The position numbers were made by a program, and so were the translations under genes. Shown in pieces: positions 43,201-54,154 of a stretch of DNA of 64,000 bases. Origin of the DNA: Ampullaceana balthica (Eukaryota; Mollusca; Gastropoda; Lymnaeidae); contig CALYLW010001224.1 in assembly GCA_944989445.1 (NCBI GenBank), forward strand, positions 7,019 to 71,018. Reading direction: 5' to 3'. Within the stretch, counting starts at the first letter, position 1. Each line of letters starts with the position of its first letter. Under the pieces are notes generated by a model. It did no database searches. It was not told the origin of the DNA and was given only the letters and a program-made list of their open reading frames with translations.

Positions 43201-44114
43201 GTGTAATAAAACTTCACCGAGGTGATTCCGATAACTATTTCAGGGATATTTTTGAGAAAACAGTACAAATCGCACAGAAGGTGGATATTGAACTGATTAT
43301 CCCAAGACAGTGTGGAAGACAAAAGCATCGAAGTAATCCAGAAACCACAAGTGTTGAGGAGTACTTCAGACAAACAGTTTACATTCCATACTTGGATTCT
43401 CTAATTAGCTCAATTGAGAGTCGATTTTGTGACGCCAACAGTGCACAATTTAACTTAACGTTGCTACGCCCTTCGAAATTGTACAAATTGAATCGTCAAC
43501 AGTTTAAGGATACAATGTCTACTATTAATCAGGTATACCACATTGATAATTTTGAAAGTGAAGCCTTGAGTTGGTTTGATTTTTGGAAAACGCGAGAATA
43601 CAAAAGTAGCCAAGATTTCCTCGACTTGTTACCGTTTACAAAGTTTTATCCGGCTGTCAGGTATGCCTTACTAGTTTTGCTAACATTACCAGCAACAACA
43701 TGTACTGTGGAGCGGTCGTTCAGCACATTACGTCGTGTAAAAACATGGCTTAGATCTACAATGTCAGATGAACGTCTGTCTGGGTTGTGCATGTTAAGCG
43801 TACACAGAGACAAAGTGAACGGCAACAAAAAAGACTTTATGGACAAAATTGTAGATATGTTTGGCAGGGATAACAGACGACTCCAGTTCTTGTTTAAAGA
43901 ATAAATTTTATTTTAAAATTATGTTTCGTTATATACTTGCATACATTGTGTAAATAACAACTTTGGTACTAATGTATGCCCTTCACTACTACAGTGCCCA
44001 GTCCGTTCGTTTACAATACATATACGCTACAGTAAATTAAAACTACATTAAAATTAAAACATTACTAAAAATATTTTGCCCCCCCCCCTAGAAAATTTTC
44101 TGCGGGCGCCCATG
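40289..44114 (+). mobile_element. hAT transposon with near-intact transposase (TSD CCTCTATC)
   Basis: A 3826-bp element with inverted ends CATGGGCGCCCGCAG (15 bp, perfect), sub-terminal oligo-G/oligo-C tracts, and a perfect 8-bp target duplication CCTCTATC (40281-40288 and 44115-44122). It contains a plus-strand TTF/ZMYM1-type hAT transposase gene and is itself inserted in the TAGGGCTG element. Confidence 0.95.
41573..43904 (+). pseudogene. hAT transposase, TTF-type zinc finger / ZMYM1-like, one frameshift
   Basis: Two overlapping reading frames give a nearly complete transposase of about 776 codons. The first frame starts MDIRKFLKPLTQ (41573, just after an acceptor-like TTACTTTTAG) and carries the TTF-type zinc finger (FRESWLTKYSPWL...CIFC...), a DUF4371-like core with the catalytic-type Asp in IIADETADISGTEQ, then GQGYDGCSTMAGK and AAFVHCASHRLNL. 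It ends at TAG soon after LLCETRWTSKYK. The second frame resumes at RIRIFSSKFEDIYCQ and ends with the hAT dimerisation region LPATTCTVERSFSTLRRVKT. The shift lies near 42949-42953, in a run of four A, and fits one extra base. It could be a real lesion, a sequencing error or a short unspliced intron. Confidence 0.9.
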
Positions 44115-44630
44115 CCTCTATCAACATTTTGAACATTCATGTCAGTCAATATTTTAATGTCCGTGTAAAATAGTGTAATTGTCCGGAAATTAGTTTATAT
44201 TTTTTGGCCGAAATAATTTTACTTTTTGACTTCCAGTACATTTATAAGTGGTGGGTCGATTAATCGTTAAAAAAATGTAATCTTTAAAAATGTATAACGA
44301 TTAATCGAGAAATTAATCGTTAATTTCTGCAGCCCTACTTTACCTTTACAGTAAAGTTTACTAGTCTTTTTACACTTTACTGTTTTCTTAATTAGATCTT
44401 ACTCTTTTAGATGGTCAATGGGCCCCTTACAGAAAATGCATAATCTAGTATAGGTCTGAATGATTCTGATTCCAATCGACAACACTGAGTATTCATATGA
44501 TATACATCGCAAAATAACAATAGATTCATAGATATTCAACTTTAAAAGTAAACTTTATTAGTGTATACCTGTGTTGTTATTATATTGCGGAAGTGGGTGT
44601 GTTTAGCTAAGCAACCATTTTGTCTGATGA

Positions 44631-44730
44631 ATGACGGGACCGCCACGGGTCAGGGAGACAAAAGTGGGTCAAATGGAGATGGAGGAAAGTCGGTCACCCA
44701 CGGGTGAAGCACGGACCCCCAGCTCGATCG
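44631..44730 (+). CDS. Putative first coding exon of an unrecognised plus-strand gene
   Basis: ATG at 44631 opens MTGPPRVRETKVGQMEMEES and stays open to a good donor at 44731 (GTATGT), leaving phase 1 (ATC G). GC content is higher than the surroundings. The phase fits the exon at 60637 exactly (joining as SIAWSKEQ), but the link spans 16 kb and is inference. An ATG four bases upstream opens a short frame that stops. Confidence 0.5.
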
Positions 44731-47123
44731 GTATGTTCAAATTGTGTTTGAAATGCATTTTATTGTAATTTTATGCATGGAAACGCAAATGTTAGAAAAA
44801 TACATTAAAAGTTAAATTCTTATATTTCGCTTTGAAAAATATTAACTTATTTGTTATTATGAAATAATATTCCTCGGGTTTACCCAGTTCGACGTTTTTT
44901 GTAGGCCTCCGCTTAGCCGCATTTCGCTTTGTTCATGGAAAAACTAGGTCAGTCACTTAGTTTTACTTCGAAGTGCTTGTGGTAGGTTTTGGTTTTATTT
45001 ATTATACTATTTCTTGTTGATATGTTAAAAGTTACATTGCAGGCCATCTCTTAACATTTTCTAAATGTGTTTCCTATCCTGGTCGAATAAGTTAAGTGAA
45101 TAGCCAGATTTTGGTTATGAGGTCAGTCATCGATGTAATGACGATATAATAATATATTATATGGGTCACCGTATCTTTTTATTTTTCCGCCGTGCCTTAA
45201 GTGCTATATTTCTTGTTCTCGGGCTGGAGCAAACGTCCTTTGCCGCAGTGATGTAATAAGGTGTATTTTGCAGATCCGTGAGTTGCATTTTTTGTTGAGT
45301 AGGGGATTTAAAGGTATCTCTTCTTCTGGGTAAGTTGTACTTTTACCCATTAATACTCATTTAGCTGTGTAAAGTCTAAGCAAAACTAAATAATAGTATT
45401 GTAATGTATTTTGTTTGAAATTAAATCAATTTAAAAAAAAAGAATTACCTGGTCGTTTGTGAAAGGTTTATGTTGACTTGAAGGAATTTATTTTAAAATC
45501 ACATAAGTTGGAGTTAGACATTATAATTATAAATGAACTGAAACAGGCTTGGTTATTTCTATTTCTTGGCATGTGACTTCTATAAATTCTAATATTTACT
45601 TATGATAAAATGCATTTTATTTAATGTGCTGTCCATTGGATGATTGATATGCTTTTAAAAAAAAATTAGTCATTTAAACTTTAGACTTTAGTTCCTGCCT
45701 TGCCCGTGGGAGTTTGTGTTGCATTGTCTTAAATATTAAAATGAAATGTATATATAATATATACGAATATACACTAGGCATTTCAATATATGCTAATATA
45801 TTTATTAGTTATTTAGAATGCTAGAACTTTAAGTCTGTTACCGTAAATTTAAGGTGATGTGACCCGCTTCTAAAACAAAACAACCCAGTTCTTCATTTTA
45901 GCTCAGGATGTAAAGTTTTGTTGGGGTCAAGATGACCTATTTAGAGCTTATCGACCAATCGAGTTCCATACGATGTGCTCCATCTAAATTTAGACCAATC
46001 ACAATTGAAGTGGTTTGCCGCGAAGAAATTAGGTTAAGTATCCAAAGTTTGGAAGGGCCAGTTTTTTCCCTTCTTTCAATTGTACCGTAGTACGTAGTAC
46101 ATATATTCAATATAATTTCTTGAATTGTGGCCGTATTTGTGACAACTGCAAGCTATGCACAAACGTTCGTATTTTTAAATAGGCCTTATTTTAAAAAATC
46201 TTTTGGTGAATGTTTAGCGTATGATTTTTGTATGGACTGTACCAAGACACACTGATAACGGTACCACGGTTGCCTTTGCCCATGCCCTGTATTTGCAATA
46301 TAATATATGAATATGGGTATTTGGACGTTGCAAAAACTTTAACACTGTTAAAAATATTTCAATTGTTGAAGCGGACAGCAGTAGGAATATATATTTTGAT
46401 ATATCTGTGTGATATGAACAACAGTTGTGTTTAGTTCAGATGTTGTTTCTTTTCTTTAACAGGCTTAGTTAAATTTAGTAATAATTTAATTAAATTTTGT
46501 TAATTGTTGTCGACGGACGTATTTATAATTAATTATATACCATAACTTGAGAACTATCACAGATTTTAAAGATTAAAAAAAAATTCAGTAGTTAATATCG
46601 AGTTGTTTAAAGGGAAAGAAAAAAAAAGTAAAGCTGTATTCATCATAAAGAGTGGAATTAAAAATCCTCCTGAAAATTCCAAGATGAAGATGTCCTGAAA
46701 ATCTCCTGGATTTTGAACAAAATCGAGAAAACTCCGCTATTTTAATAGTTTTTCTTTAAATTTAAATATTAAATGTCTTGAATTTCTATTTTATATTGAC
46801 AGTCTTTTTTATACCCTTGCCCCGCAACTTTTCACTGTTTGAACGACTGACTTTGATCTACTTTCAGACTTTCTTTAAAAAAAAATCTTTTAAACATTTT
46901 CTTGTTACTATGTTTCTTCCGAAAAGTCATATTGACATTGTATTATTTTGTTTATTAACCCTATGGAGACAGTTAATAGCCATAACGCTTAGGGCAGGGA
47001 GTTGTGGAAGTCTTTTACTTTTACAGTTATTGAAAAAAACAACTGAGTGTAATAAGACATTTAAACTTGGTTTCTTGCTTCAATACTCATGGATAATACA
47101 TCATTTCACGATATATATATATA

Positions 47124-47928
47124 TTAGGGCTGCGGAAATTAACGATTAATTTCTCGATTAATCGTTTACAATTTTTTTACGATTAATCGACCCACCACCT
47201 ATAGATGTACTGGAATTCAAAAAGTAAAATATTTTGGTCGATAAATATAAACTAATTTCTGGACGATTACATGAACATTTTTGTTTTTAACATTGACTGA
47301 CGTGAATGTTCAAAATGTTGATAAAGGTTATTGTGTCCATTGAGAGAAATCGCTTGCCTACCATGCACTGTTCCCTCTATGTCTAAGCTTCGTTTCGTTG
47401 GTCCGTGTGAAAAGTAAAAACAACTCGTGTGCACATTTGCGCAACGGTCATTTTTTGTGCAATATTTTACAAAATTTGCTGCGCGGTGATTCTAAACTCC
47501 TGCGTTGCGTTGGTCAAATATCTGCACAGCCGCGCTGCTTAAAAGGGAACATTGCTACCATGGCTTTAACACTTCGCGTACATATCACATGAAAACCAAA
47601 CATCCAATACAGTATCAGAAGCTTCAGCTGAGACAATCTAAAGCTATGTGAACGATTGTTCGGCTCTTCTGGTTATATTGTCAATAACACCTACTCATCA
47701 CTTGAACGAAATAATGTCAATACACTTGTCTGTTTGCGTTGTTGGTTAAAAGATGTCATGTAAAGAAGACATTCCAGTGTTATTTCGATTTTCGACTAGT
47801 ACGTTTAATAAGTGTTACTTATGACACCATAATTTTCAATTTTTGGCTTTAATGGAAATTAACGATTACTAAATATTTAATTTTTCAAAAGTTAACGATT
47901 AAATTTAAATTAATCGTTTACAGCCCTA
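47124..47928. mobile_element. Second copy of the TAGGGCTG element (inverted, empty site)
   Basis: 805 bp from TAGGGCTG to CAGCCCTA, inverted relative to 39671-44337. It carries the same MITE at the same target site but has no 3.8-kb hAT: the interval reads AAAATGTTGATAAAGGTTAT across the place where the other copy is interrupted. Confidence 0.9.
47366..47554 (-). mobile_element. hAT-type MITE, copy 4 (TSD CTACCATG)
   Basis: 189 bp from CACTGTTCCCTCTA to AAAGGGAACATTG, flanked by CTACCATG at 47358-47365 and 47555-47562. That TSD is the reverse complement of the TSD of copy 3, so both descend from one insertion carried by the host element. Confidence 0.92.
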
Positions 47929-50900
47929 TTAATAATATTTTTAAAAAGTTGTTCACTGATATGATGCGCCTTTTATTAAGTTTCTTTCCTATACTGTCCG
48001 TGGTGGATTATATCTTAATTTAACACACGTCCAGCGGATGTCAAACTTGGTTCACTTTCCCACGGACGACAATGTGACCCTTCTTCATCAGTACTTCTAG
48101 ATCCACTTCCTTATGCCCAATGAAACGTAGAGGCATAGCGTTTAATCGGCACCAGATGACAATAAAGCCGCTTGTCTTATTTGGTTTTGATGGTGTACCC
48201 TTGTTGTCTTTTGGCATTGTTATTGACCAGTCCAGCCTGTTCCACACCATTGAAAACAAAACAACAACAAATAACTCTTCTAAAAACCTACTAACTTGGG
48301 ATCCTGGTATACTCCGTGCGAGCAGTTGGTTCTTATTCTCCATCCATATTCATTCTTTAACGGTCTATATATTTTCTGGTCATTTTATTTCCTATGTGCG
48401 AGTGCTCCCTTTCCTTTCACGTGACAATTATTCGATGGCTTACGACGTGGACTAATATAGGACTATACTATATTTTGTTGATTTTCATGCATTTCTATAT
48501 TATCTTATTTTATTTACCGCATCAACCAATGATATGTCGGACTTCATGAAAAGTCCGTTTTAATAATCTTCCAATTAAAAAAAAATCCTTTTGCATGCAT
48601 ACTATCCAAATAGCCGCCCCCCGAGCTCTCCTTAAATAACCATCTCATACAAATAAAAACCACCATTCCCTTGGCGTGTGCAGTCGTACTAAATGGTAAT
48701 AATAATAAAACAAACCCGTAAAAACTAAGTTTTTGACTATAAAGCCCTTATATATGAGACATAACTAACAGTATTGATTATGTTCAAACGCCACAAACAT
48801 TTACAGACTGAATCTGTCTTAACTCCCCTTTGCTTTATAACCCCCCGGGGGGGGGGTGGGAGAGGGGAAAGGTCTGGTCACCGATCACTGGACCGAGCTC
48901 AGCGTGACACGTAAAATGTAAACAAAAGCACGCCGGTACATCGACGATGTGGCGTCAACGCGCGAACTGAACTGTCACGTGAAAAAAAACCAATAACAAA
49001 CCGTGAAATTGAACTACATATGTCGTATAGAGATACACTAAAAATGCATTAATTTAATTACGGTACGTTCGATCGATCTGAAATTTTGAGACGATGGATT
49101 GTTAGGTGACACACGTCTATGTGCCAAATTTCAGCTCGATGGCTTCACGGGAAGTGGGTTATTTTACAAGCTTTTATTTAACTCACACTGTTTGTATGTT
49201 GTATCCGTCAAATCTTGTAACGTAAAATTAAACCCCTTCTGATGGTCCTAGAGATCTCAAAATTTTACCACAGATAGATCTTGGATGACAATACATTGTA
49301 TCAAAATTTCAGATCGATCGAATGTACCGTAATTAAATAAATGCATTTTTACGTTTATCTTTATATATAATCTGTATCCGTGCTATTCTTGACTTTCACG
49401 TGAATGTCACCGGAGTTCACAACCAGCCATGGATGGCAACATTCCAGGTGTTAAACAGCTCAGTAATTCGAAACTAAATCTAAATTTTATGTGCAGTCGA
49501 TAGGTTCACGGATTGAAAATTTTTATTTTCTTCTTTTTAGTGCACTTTCTATATGTAAATAAAAGCGTGTCCTTTAAAAAAAAGATTTTTTAAATATTTT
49601 ATTTTACTTTTGTTTTTCCGCCCGAAGAAGAGATGACGACAGACAGACAAGATTTCGAAGTTAATATAAGGGATTTTAAAAAATGTATTCACACTTGAAA
49701 TGTCTGAGCCAAGTGAATGACGTCGGGTGTAATCGCTTGCTCAGATGCATACTCGCTTACTCAAACGCACATCTATAATATGCGCCTTGCTTAAGTGCTC
49801 GATTGATGTAATGCAGATCTGGAATACGATGGTGACAAAATGTCGGGCAACCAGTTAGGCTGTCGACTTGCATTTCGTTTGGGAATGCATCATAAATTAA
49901 GTGTTAAAAGCGTGGAATATATATTTTAAAGCAAGGCGTCAAGTATTAGGGTCAACCACAAATGAAGCCCCGGATCTAAGGGGCGATGGAAGATTTGTTG
50001 CGATGTTTTGGGAAGGCGTCTAAATTTAACGACACATTTGTGACAATTTATTAATTTTTTTAACAGGAGTGCGTGTAATTTTTTTAGTTGCCCAACTTAT
50101 ATCTAATTCTCCATAACATTCATGTCATTTTTTTTACCTATGGGATATTTAAACAAACTACACATAAAATTTCAATATTCTATGAATTGTTTTTTCATAC
50201 CGACGCAAATAATATTTAATTACCGTAGTTAAAGTAATGTAATATGTACACAGGAACCAGACATATTTTTATAACACCTTGTAACATACATACCTTGTTT
50301 TACACACCTGACGTAATACTCATATTAGGGCTTTGGGGTGTAATCATAATAGCCTATAGCTTGCTTAACATCTGATCAATTTTCTTACACGTGCCATCTT
50401 AAAAAAAAAGATTTACATTGTTTTTATTTATGCCGGCATCCTTTTATTTCATAATCAATATTTGTCCTACTTGTGTACCAAACCCATTGTTTGAAAACTT
50501 GAACAAGCACACGCGCATTTACCTGACGTAATCATATATATTGTAAGTTCTGGTCTCCCCGATAGATTTCATCATTACATCGTGGTGAGTCAGTGAGCTA
50601 TAATATTGGTACAATCCGAAAGAGAGCTAGCTTTTAGCCTGGCCAACTGAATTACAAGGCGTGAACAACAATGCTGTGTGTTGTCGAGGGTATCAACACT
50701 ATTGTTTGTTAAAAATGGTATTAACGATGCCGTGTGTTACCAAGGGTATCAACAATGCTACACTGTGTTTAACAAGGGTCATCAACAATATAATGCAAAG
50801 GATATAGTTATACCATGTCTAACTTAACAAGTAATATCAGGAATGCCATGTGAAACAATTGGTATCCTTTATAATAAAAGGTAATGTTCTGTCCGGTCAT

Positions 50901-51589
50901 CGATAGCGAGTGGTCCCTCAAACACCTACAGACTCCTACAGCCAATCAATAGCGGAGAAAATTAAATCTAATTTACTCATTGATCGACGTTCAAAACGAG
51001 TTATTTTTGTTGTAGTTTTTTTTCCTAAGAGCTTATTATGAGCGATGGGCGTTGTAGTCAAAGTTGTTTTTACGGGTTACCTTTATTCTAACTATAATGT
51101 ATAGTATTTTTAAATCCCTTTAAATTAACTTCGAAATCTTGTGTGTTGTGGTGGTCTCTGTCGTTCGCGGTCGGGCGGAAAAACAAAAGTAAAATATGAC
51201 ACACTTCCCGTGATGCTATCGAGCTGAAATTTTGCACATAGACTCGTGTCACATAACAATGCATCGTATTTAAATTTCAGATCGATTGAATGTACCGTAA
51301 TTAAATTAATGCATTTTTAATTTATCTATGCGTAACTCTATGTAATTCAATGTCGCCGTTTGTTATTCTTCGCCTTCCACGTGCCACGTGAGTTTACGCC
51401 AGCCATCGATGCCACACCCCCTCCGGTTTTAAAGCCAGGGGAGATCAGTCGGTTTCAGTTTGTAAATGTTTTTCGCGTGTTGCGTATTATATTGAACATA
51501 TCAATACTTTTAGTTATGTCTCATATAAGGGATTTATAGTCAAAAACTTTGTTTTCACGGGGTTGTTTAATTGAATTAGTACACATATA

Positions 51590-51760
51590 TGGCGGGTCTC
51601 TCGACAAACAGCGTTGAGGGGAGGTAGGGTCTCTCGATAGACCGCGGTGTGTGGGGGGGGAGGTAGGGTCTCTGGAAAGACCGCTGTTTTGGGGGAGGTA
51701 GCGTCTCTGGACAGACCGGCGGTGGGGAAGTAGGGTCTCTGGACAGACGGGGTGGGTAAT
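51590..51760 (+). repeat. G-rich ~37-bp tandem repeat, block 1
   Basis: Copies of a unit with GGTAGGGTCTCTGGACAGAC followed by CGCGGTGTGGGGGGGG, three to four imperfect copies inside the Helitron-like cluster. Confidence 0.8.
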
Positions 51761-52407
51761 GTTGTTATAACTGTAATGTATAGTATTTTTAAATCCCTTA
51801 TATTAACTTCGCGGCCGTCTCTGTCGTTCTGTCGTCATCTCTTTCTGTCTGTCTTGGGCGGGCGGAATAACAAAAGTAAAAAATGACCCACTTCCCGTGA
51901 TCCGATCGAGCTGAAATTTGGCACACGGACCCGTCTCACCTAACAATGCATCGTATCAAAATTTCAGATCGATCGAACGTACCGTGATTAAATTTATGCC
52001 TTTTTAGTTTATCCTTATATAACGTATGTAATTCAAACTCACTGTTTGTTATTGTTTTTTTATCACGGGATTATTCAGTCACGCGTTGACGCGACCCATC
52101 GAAGTACCGGTGTGCTTTTGTTTACATTTTACGTGTCACGATGAGCTCGGTCAAGCGATCGGTGACCAGACTTTTCCCCTCTACCCCACCCCCGCCAGGG
52201 TTATGATGCAAAGTTGAGTTAAGACAGATTCAGTCTGTAAATGTTTGTCGCGTTTGAAATTATTCAATACCCATTAGTTATGTCTCATATATAAGGGATT
52301 TATAGTCAAAAACTTTGTTTTTACGGGTTTGTTTTTTGACGTGATACACATGTACGGCCGGTCAAGACGGCGGGCTCTCGACAAACTGCAGTGGAGGGGA
52401 TGTAGGG

Positions 52408-52632
52408 CAGCGGTTCCTAACCTGTGGGTCGCGACCCCCATGCGGGGTTGTGACGGGTTTTCTGGGGGTCGCCAAATGTCGACTAAAATGTTCAATATAA
52501 TGCAAATTTTCTATATTTTTATTTAAAAAAAACTTTATTGAAAATGACATATTTAAATTTCATGGGGGTCACAGGATCACATTGCTTTTATGAAAAGCGG
52601 CTTGCCACCCAAAAAATGTTTGGCAACCACTG
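52408..52632. mobile_element. Charlie-type hAT MITE inside the G-rich repeat
   Basis: Starts CAGCGGTTCCTAACCTGTGG and ends TGGCAACCACTG; CAGTGGTTCTCAA-like ends are typical of Charlie-group hAT elements. The flanks ATGTAGGG and CTGTAGGT look like an imperfect 8-bp duplication of the G-rich repeat. Confidence 0.75.
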
Positions 52633-52845
52633 CTGTAGGTCTCGCGACAGACCGCGGTGTTGGGGGGAAGGTAGGGTCTCTGGACAGACCGCGGTGTGGG
52701 GGGGGGGTAGGGTCTCTGGACAAACCGCGGTGTGGGGGGTAGGGTCTCTTGACAGACCGCGGTGTGGGGGGGGAGGTAGGGTCTCTGGACAGACCGCGGT
52801 GTGGGGGGGTAGGTAGGGTCTCTGGACAGACTGGGGGTGGGTAAT
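52633..52845 (+). repeat. G-rich ~37-bp tandem repeat, block 2
   Basis: About five to six copies of the same GGTAGGGTCTCTGGACAGAC unit as in 51590-51760, with variable G-run lengths. Its minus-strand Pro/Arg-rich ORFs are repeat artefacts. Confidence 0.85.
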
Positions 52846-54154
52846 GTTGTGATGTCCTACCATGAACTTCACAGGTCACCCTACACTTATTCCCATCCTT
52901 GGACGGGTTTTGTTGATATTTTAAGAATAATGTGTAACAAAGGGTATCAACAGTGCTATGTGTAGCAACTGGTATTAACAGTGATGTGTTACTAAAATTA
53001 TGTTCTGAAAATACCTTTCTTGTGGGGTAACAACAAAGGGTTTGGCTTATGTTCACATCAATCTGAAGTCTACAACTACAACTGTAAAGACGCAATGCAT
53101 TTTATATTCCTCTGTTGAGAACAACGGTTAAACATACCTTAATTAATAGCTGTGTTTTTTCGTAAATCATTACACATTCAATATAAACATTGAGGAGACC
53201 AGGTTTTAACATTGCATTTGGAGCATAATAATTATAGAAGGGAACCATGTTTATCATTGGCATAAACATCTAAGAGCCAGGGCCGGTTTATCGCGGGTAC
53301 GATGCATGACGTCACGCGGGCGCGAAGGAGCCGGCGTTTGACTGACAGTTCTCATTTTTTATTACGTTTTTATTAACTCGCTTTCATTCCTGTTTGTCCA
53401 AAATTTTTCAAATCTGCCAACGTAAAATTAAACCACTTCTGATGGTCCTAGAGATCTCAAAATTTTACCACAGATAGATCTTGGATGACAATGCATTGTA
53501 TCAAAATTTCAGATCGATCGAATGTACCGTTATTAAATTATTGAACTTTTTAGTTTATCTATATATAAGCATATGTATTATCCGTCTGCTCTTGTTTACA
53601 TTACATTCACGTGCCGAGTTCACACCAACCCCGACCACATCAACCATGTTTATCATCAAGGGGAGATCAGTCATTTCCAGTCTGTAAATGTTTGTCGGGC
53701 AATGCGTATTATATTTGAACATAATCAATACTTCAAAACTCACCATAGCATACACTTAGACTAAAAAGAATAAAATAAATAGAAGTTAAAAAAAGATTTT
53801 TAAAACCACGCTTTTATTAGCGGACTAAAAAGAAGAAAATAATTTAAAACTTATAAGTTCAAGTAATTTAATTTAATATGACTAAAAACGTGGGGTGGGT
53901 GTTTGGTATAAAAATTAAAGATTTATAATTTAGAAGGAAAAAGAGATCTATATATATAAGCAAGGGCGTAGGGAAAGGGGGGGGCAAGGGGGCATTTGCG
54001 CCCCCCCTACATTTGAGAAAAAAATGTCATAAAGTTGTTACACTAAAACTGAACTAAATTTCCTGAAAGTTTATTACATGGAAGACAGTTTACATTTATC
54101 AAGCATAAAAAAGAATTATATCTGCAAGTATAACTGATTACATTACTGATTGTT

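Larger units (their letters stand above)
39671..44337. mobile_element. Non-autonomous hAT-like element (TAGGGCTG...CAGCCCTA), with nested insertions
   Basis: Ends TAGGGCTG and CAGCCCTA are followed inward by TTAACGATTAAT/ATTAATCGTTAA-type palindromic sequence. The flanks CTTTACAG and CTTTACCT may be a decayed 8-bp duplication. The host element would be about 830 bp without the MITE-independent hAT insertion at 40289-44114. A second copy lies inverted at 47124-47928. Confidence 0.75.
48600..53760. mobile_element. Cluster of Helitron-like repeat copies in both orientations
   Basis: Words such as CACTTCCCGTGAT, GATCGAGCTGAAATTTGGCA, AATTTCAGATCGATCGAA and GTACCGTAATTAAA recur at about 48755-49190 (inverted), 49200-49440, 51200-51480, 51880-52270 and 53385-53640. 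One copy starts TCCTTTATAATAAAAG at 50865, matching the start at 32897. The AT-rich TC start and lack of inverted ends suggest non-autonomous Helitrons, but no CTRR end was confirmed. The segment 48755-49190 is close to the reverse complement of 51880-52270, a large inverted pair. Confidence 0.55.

Noticed and set aside
42843..43904. Second hAT ORF as an independent gene
   Set aside because: It continues the same transposase after a one-base shift; its first ~37 codons before RIRIF are an out-of-frame shadow of the first ORF.
48041..48455. Overlapping ORFs of 100 codons (minus) and 111 codons (plus)
   Set aside because: No family resemblance I can vouch for, no splice context, and each is the other's antisense shadow. 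Possibly a mobile-element fragment.
52538..53095. Pro/Arg-rich ORFs (ETLPPPPHRGLSRD repeats)
   Set aside because: Translation of the G-rich 37-bp repeat.
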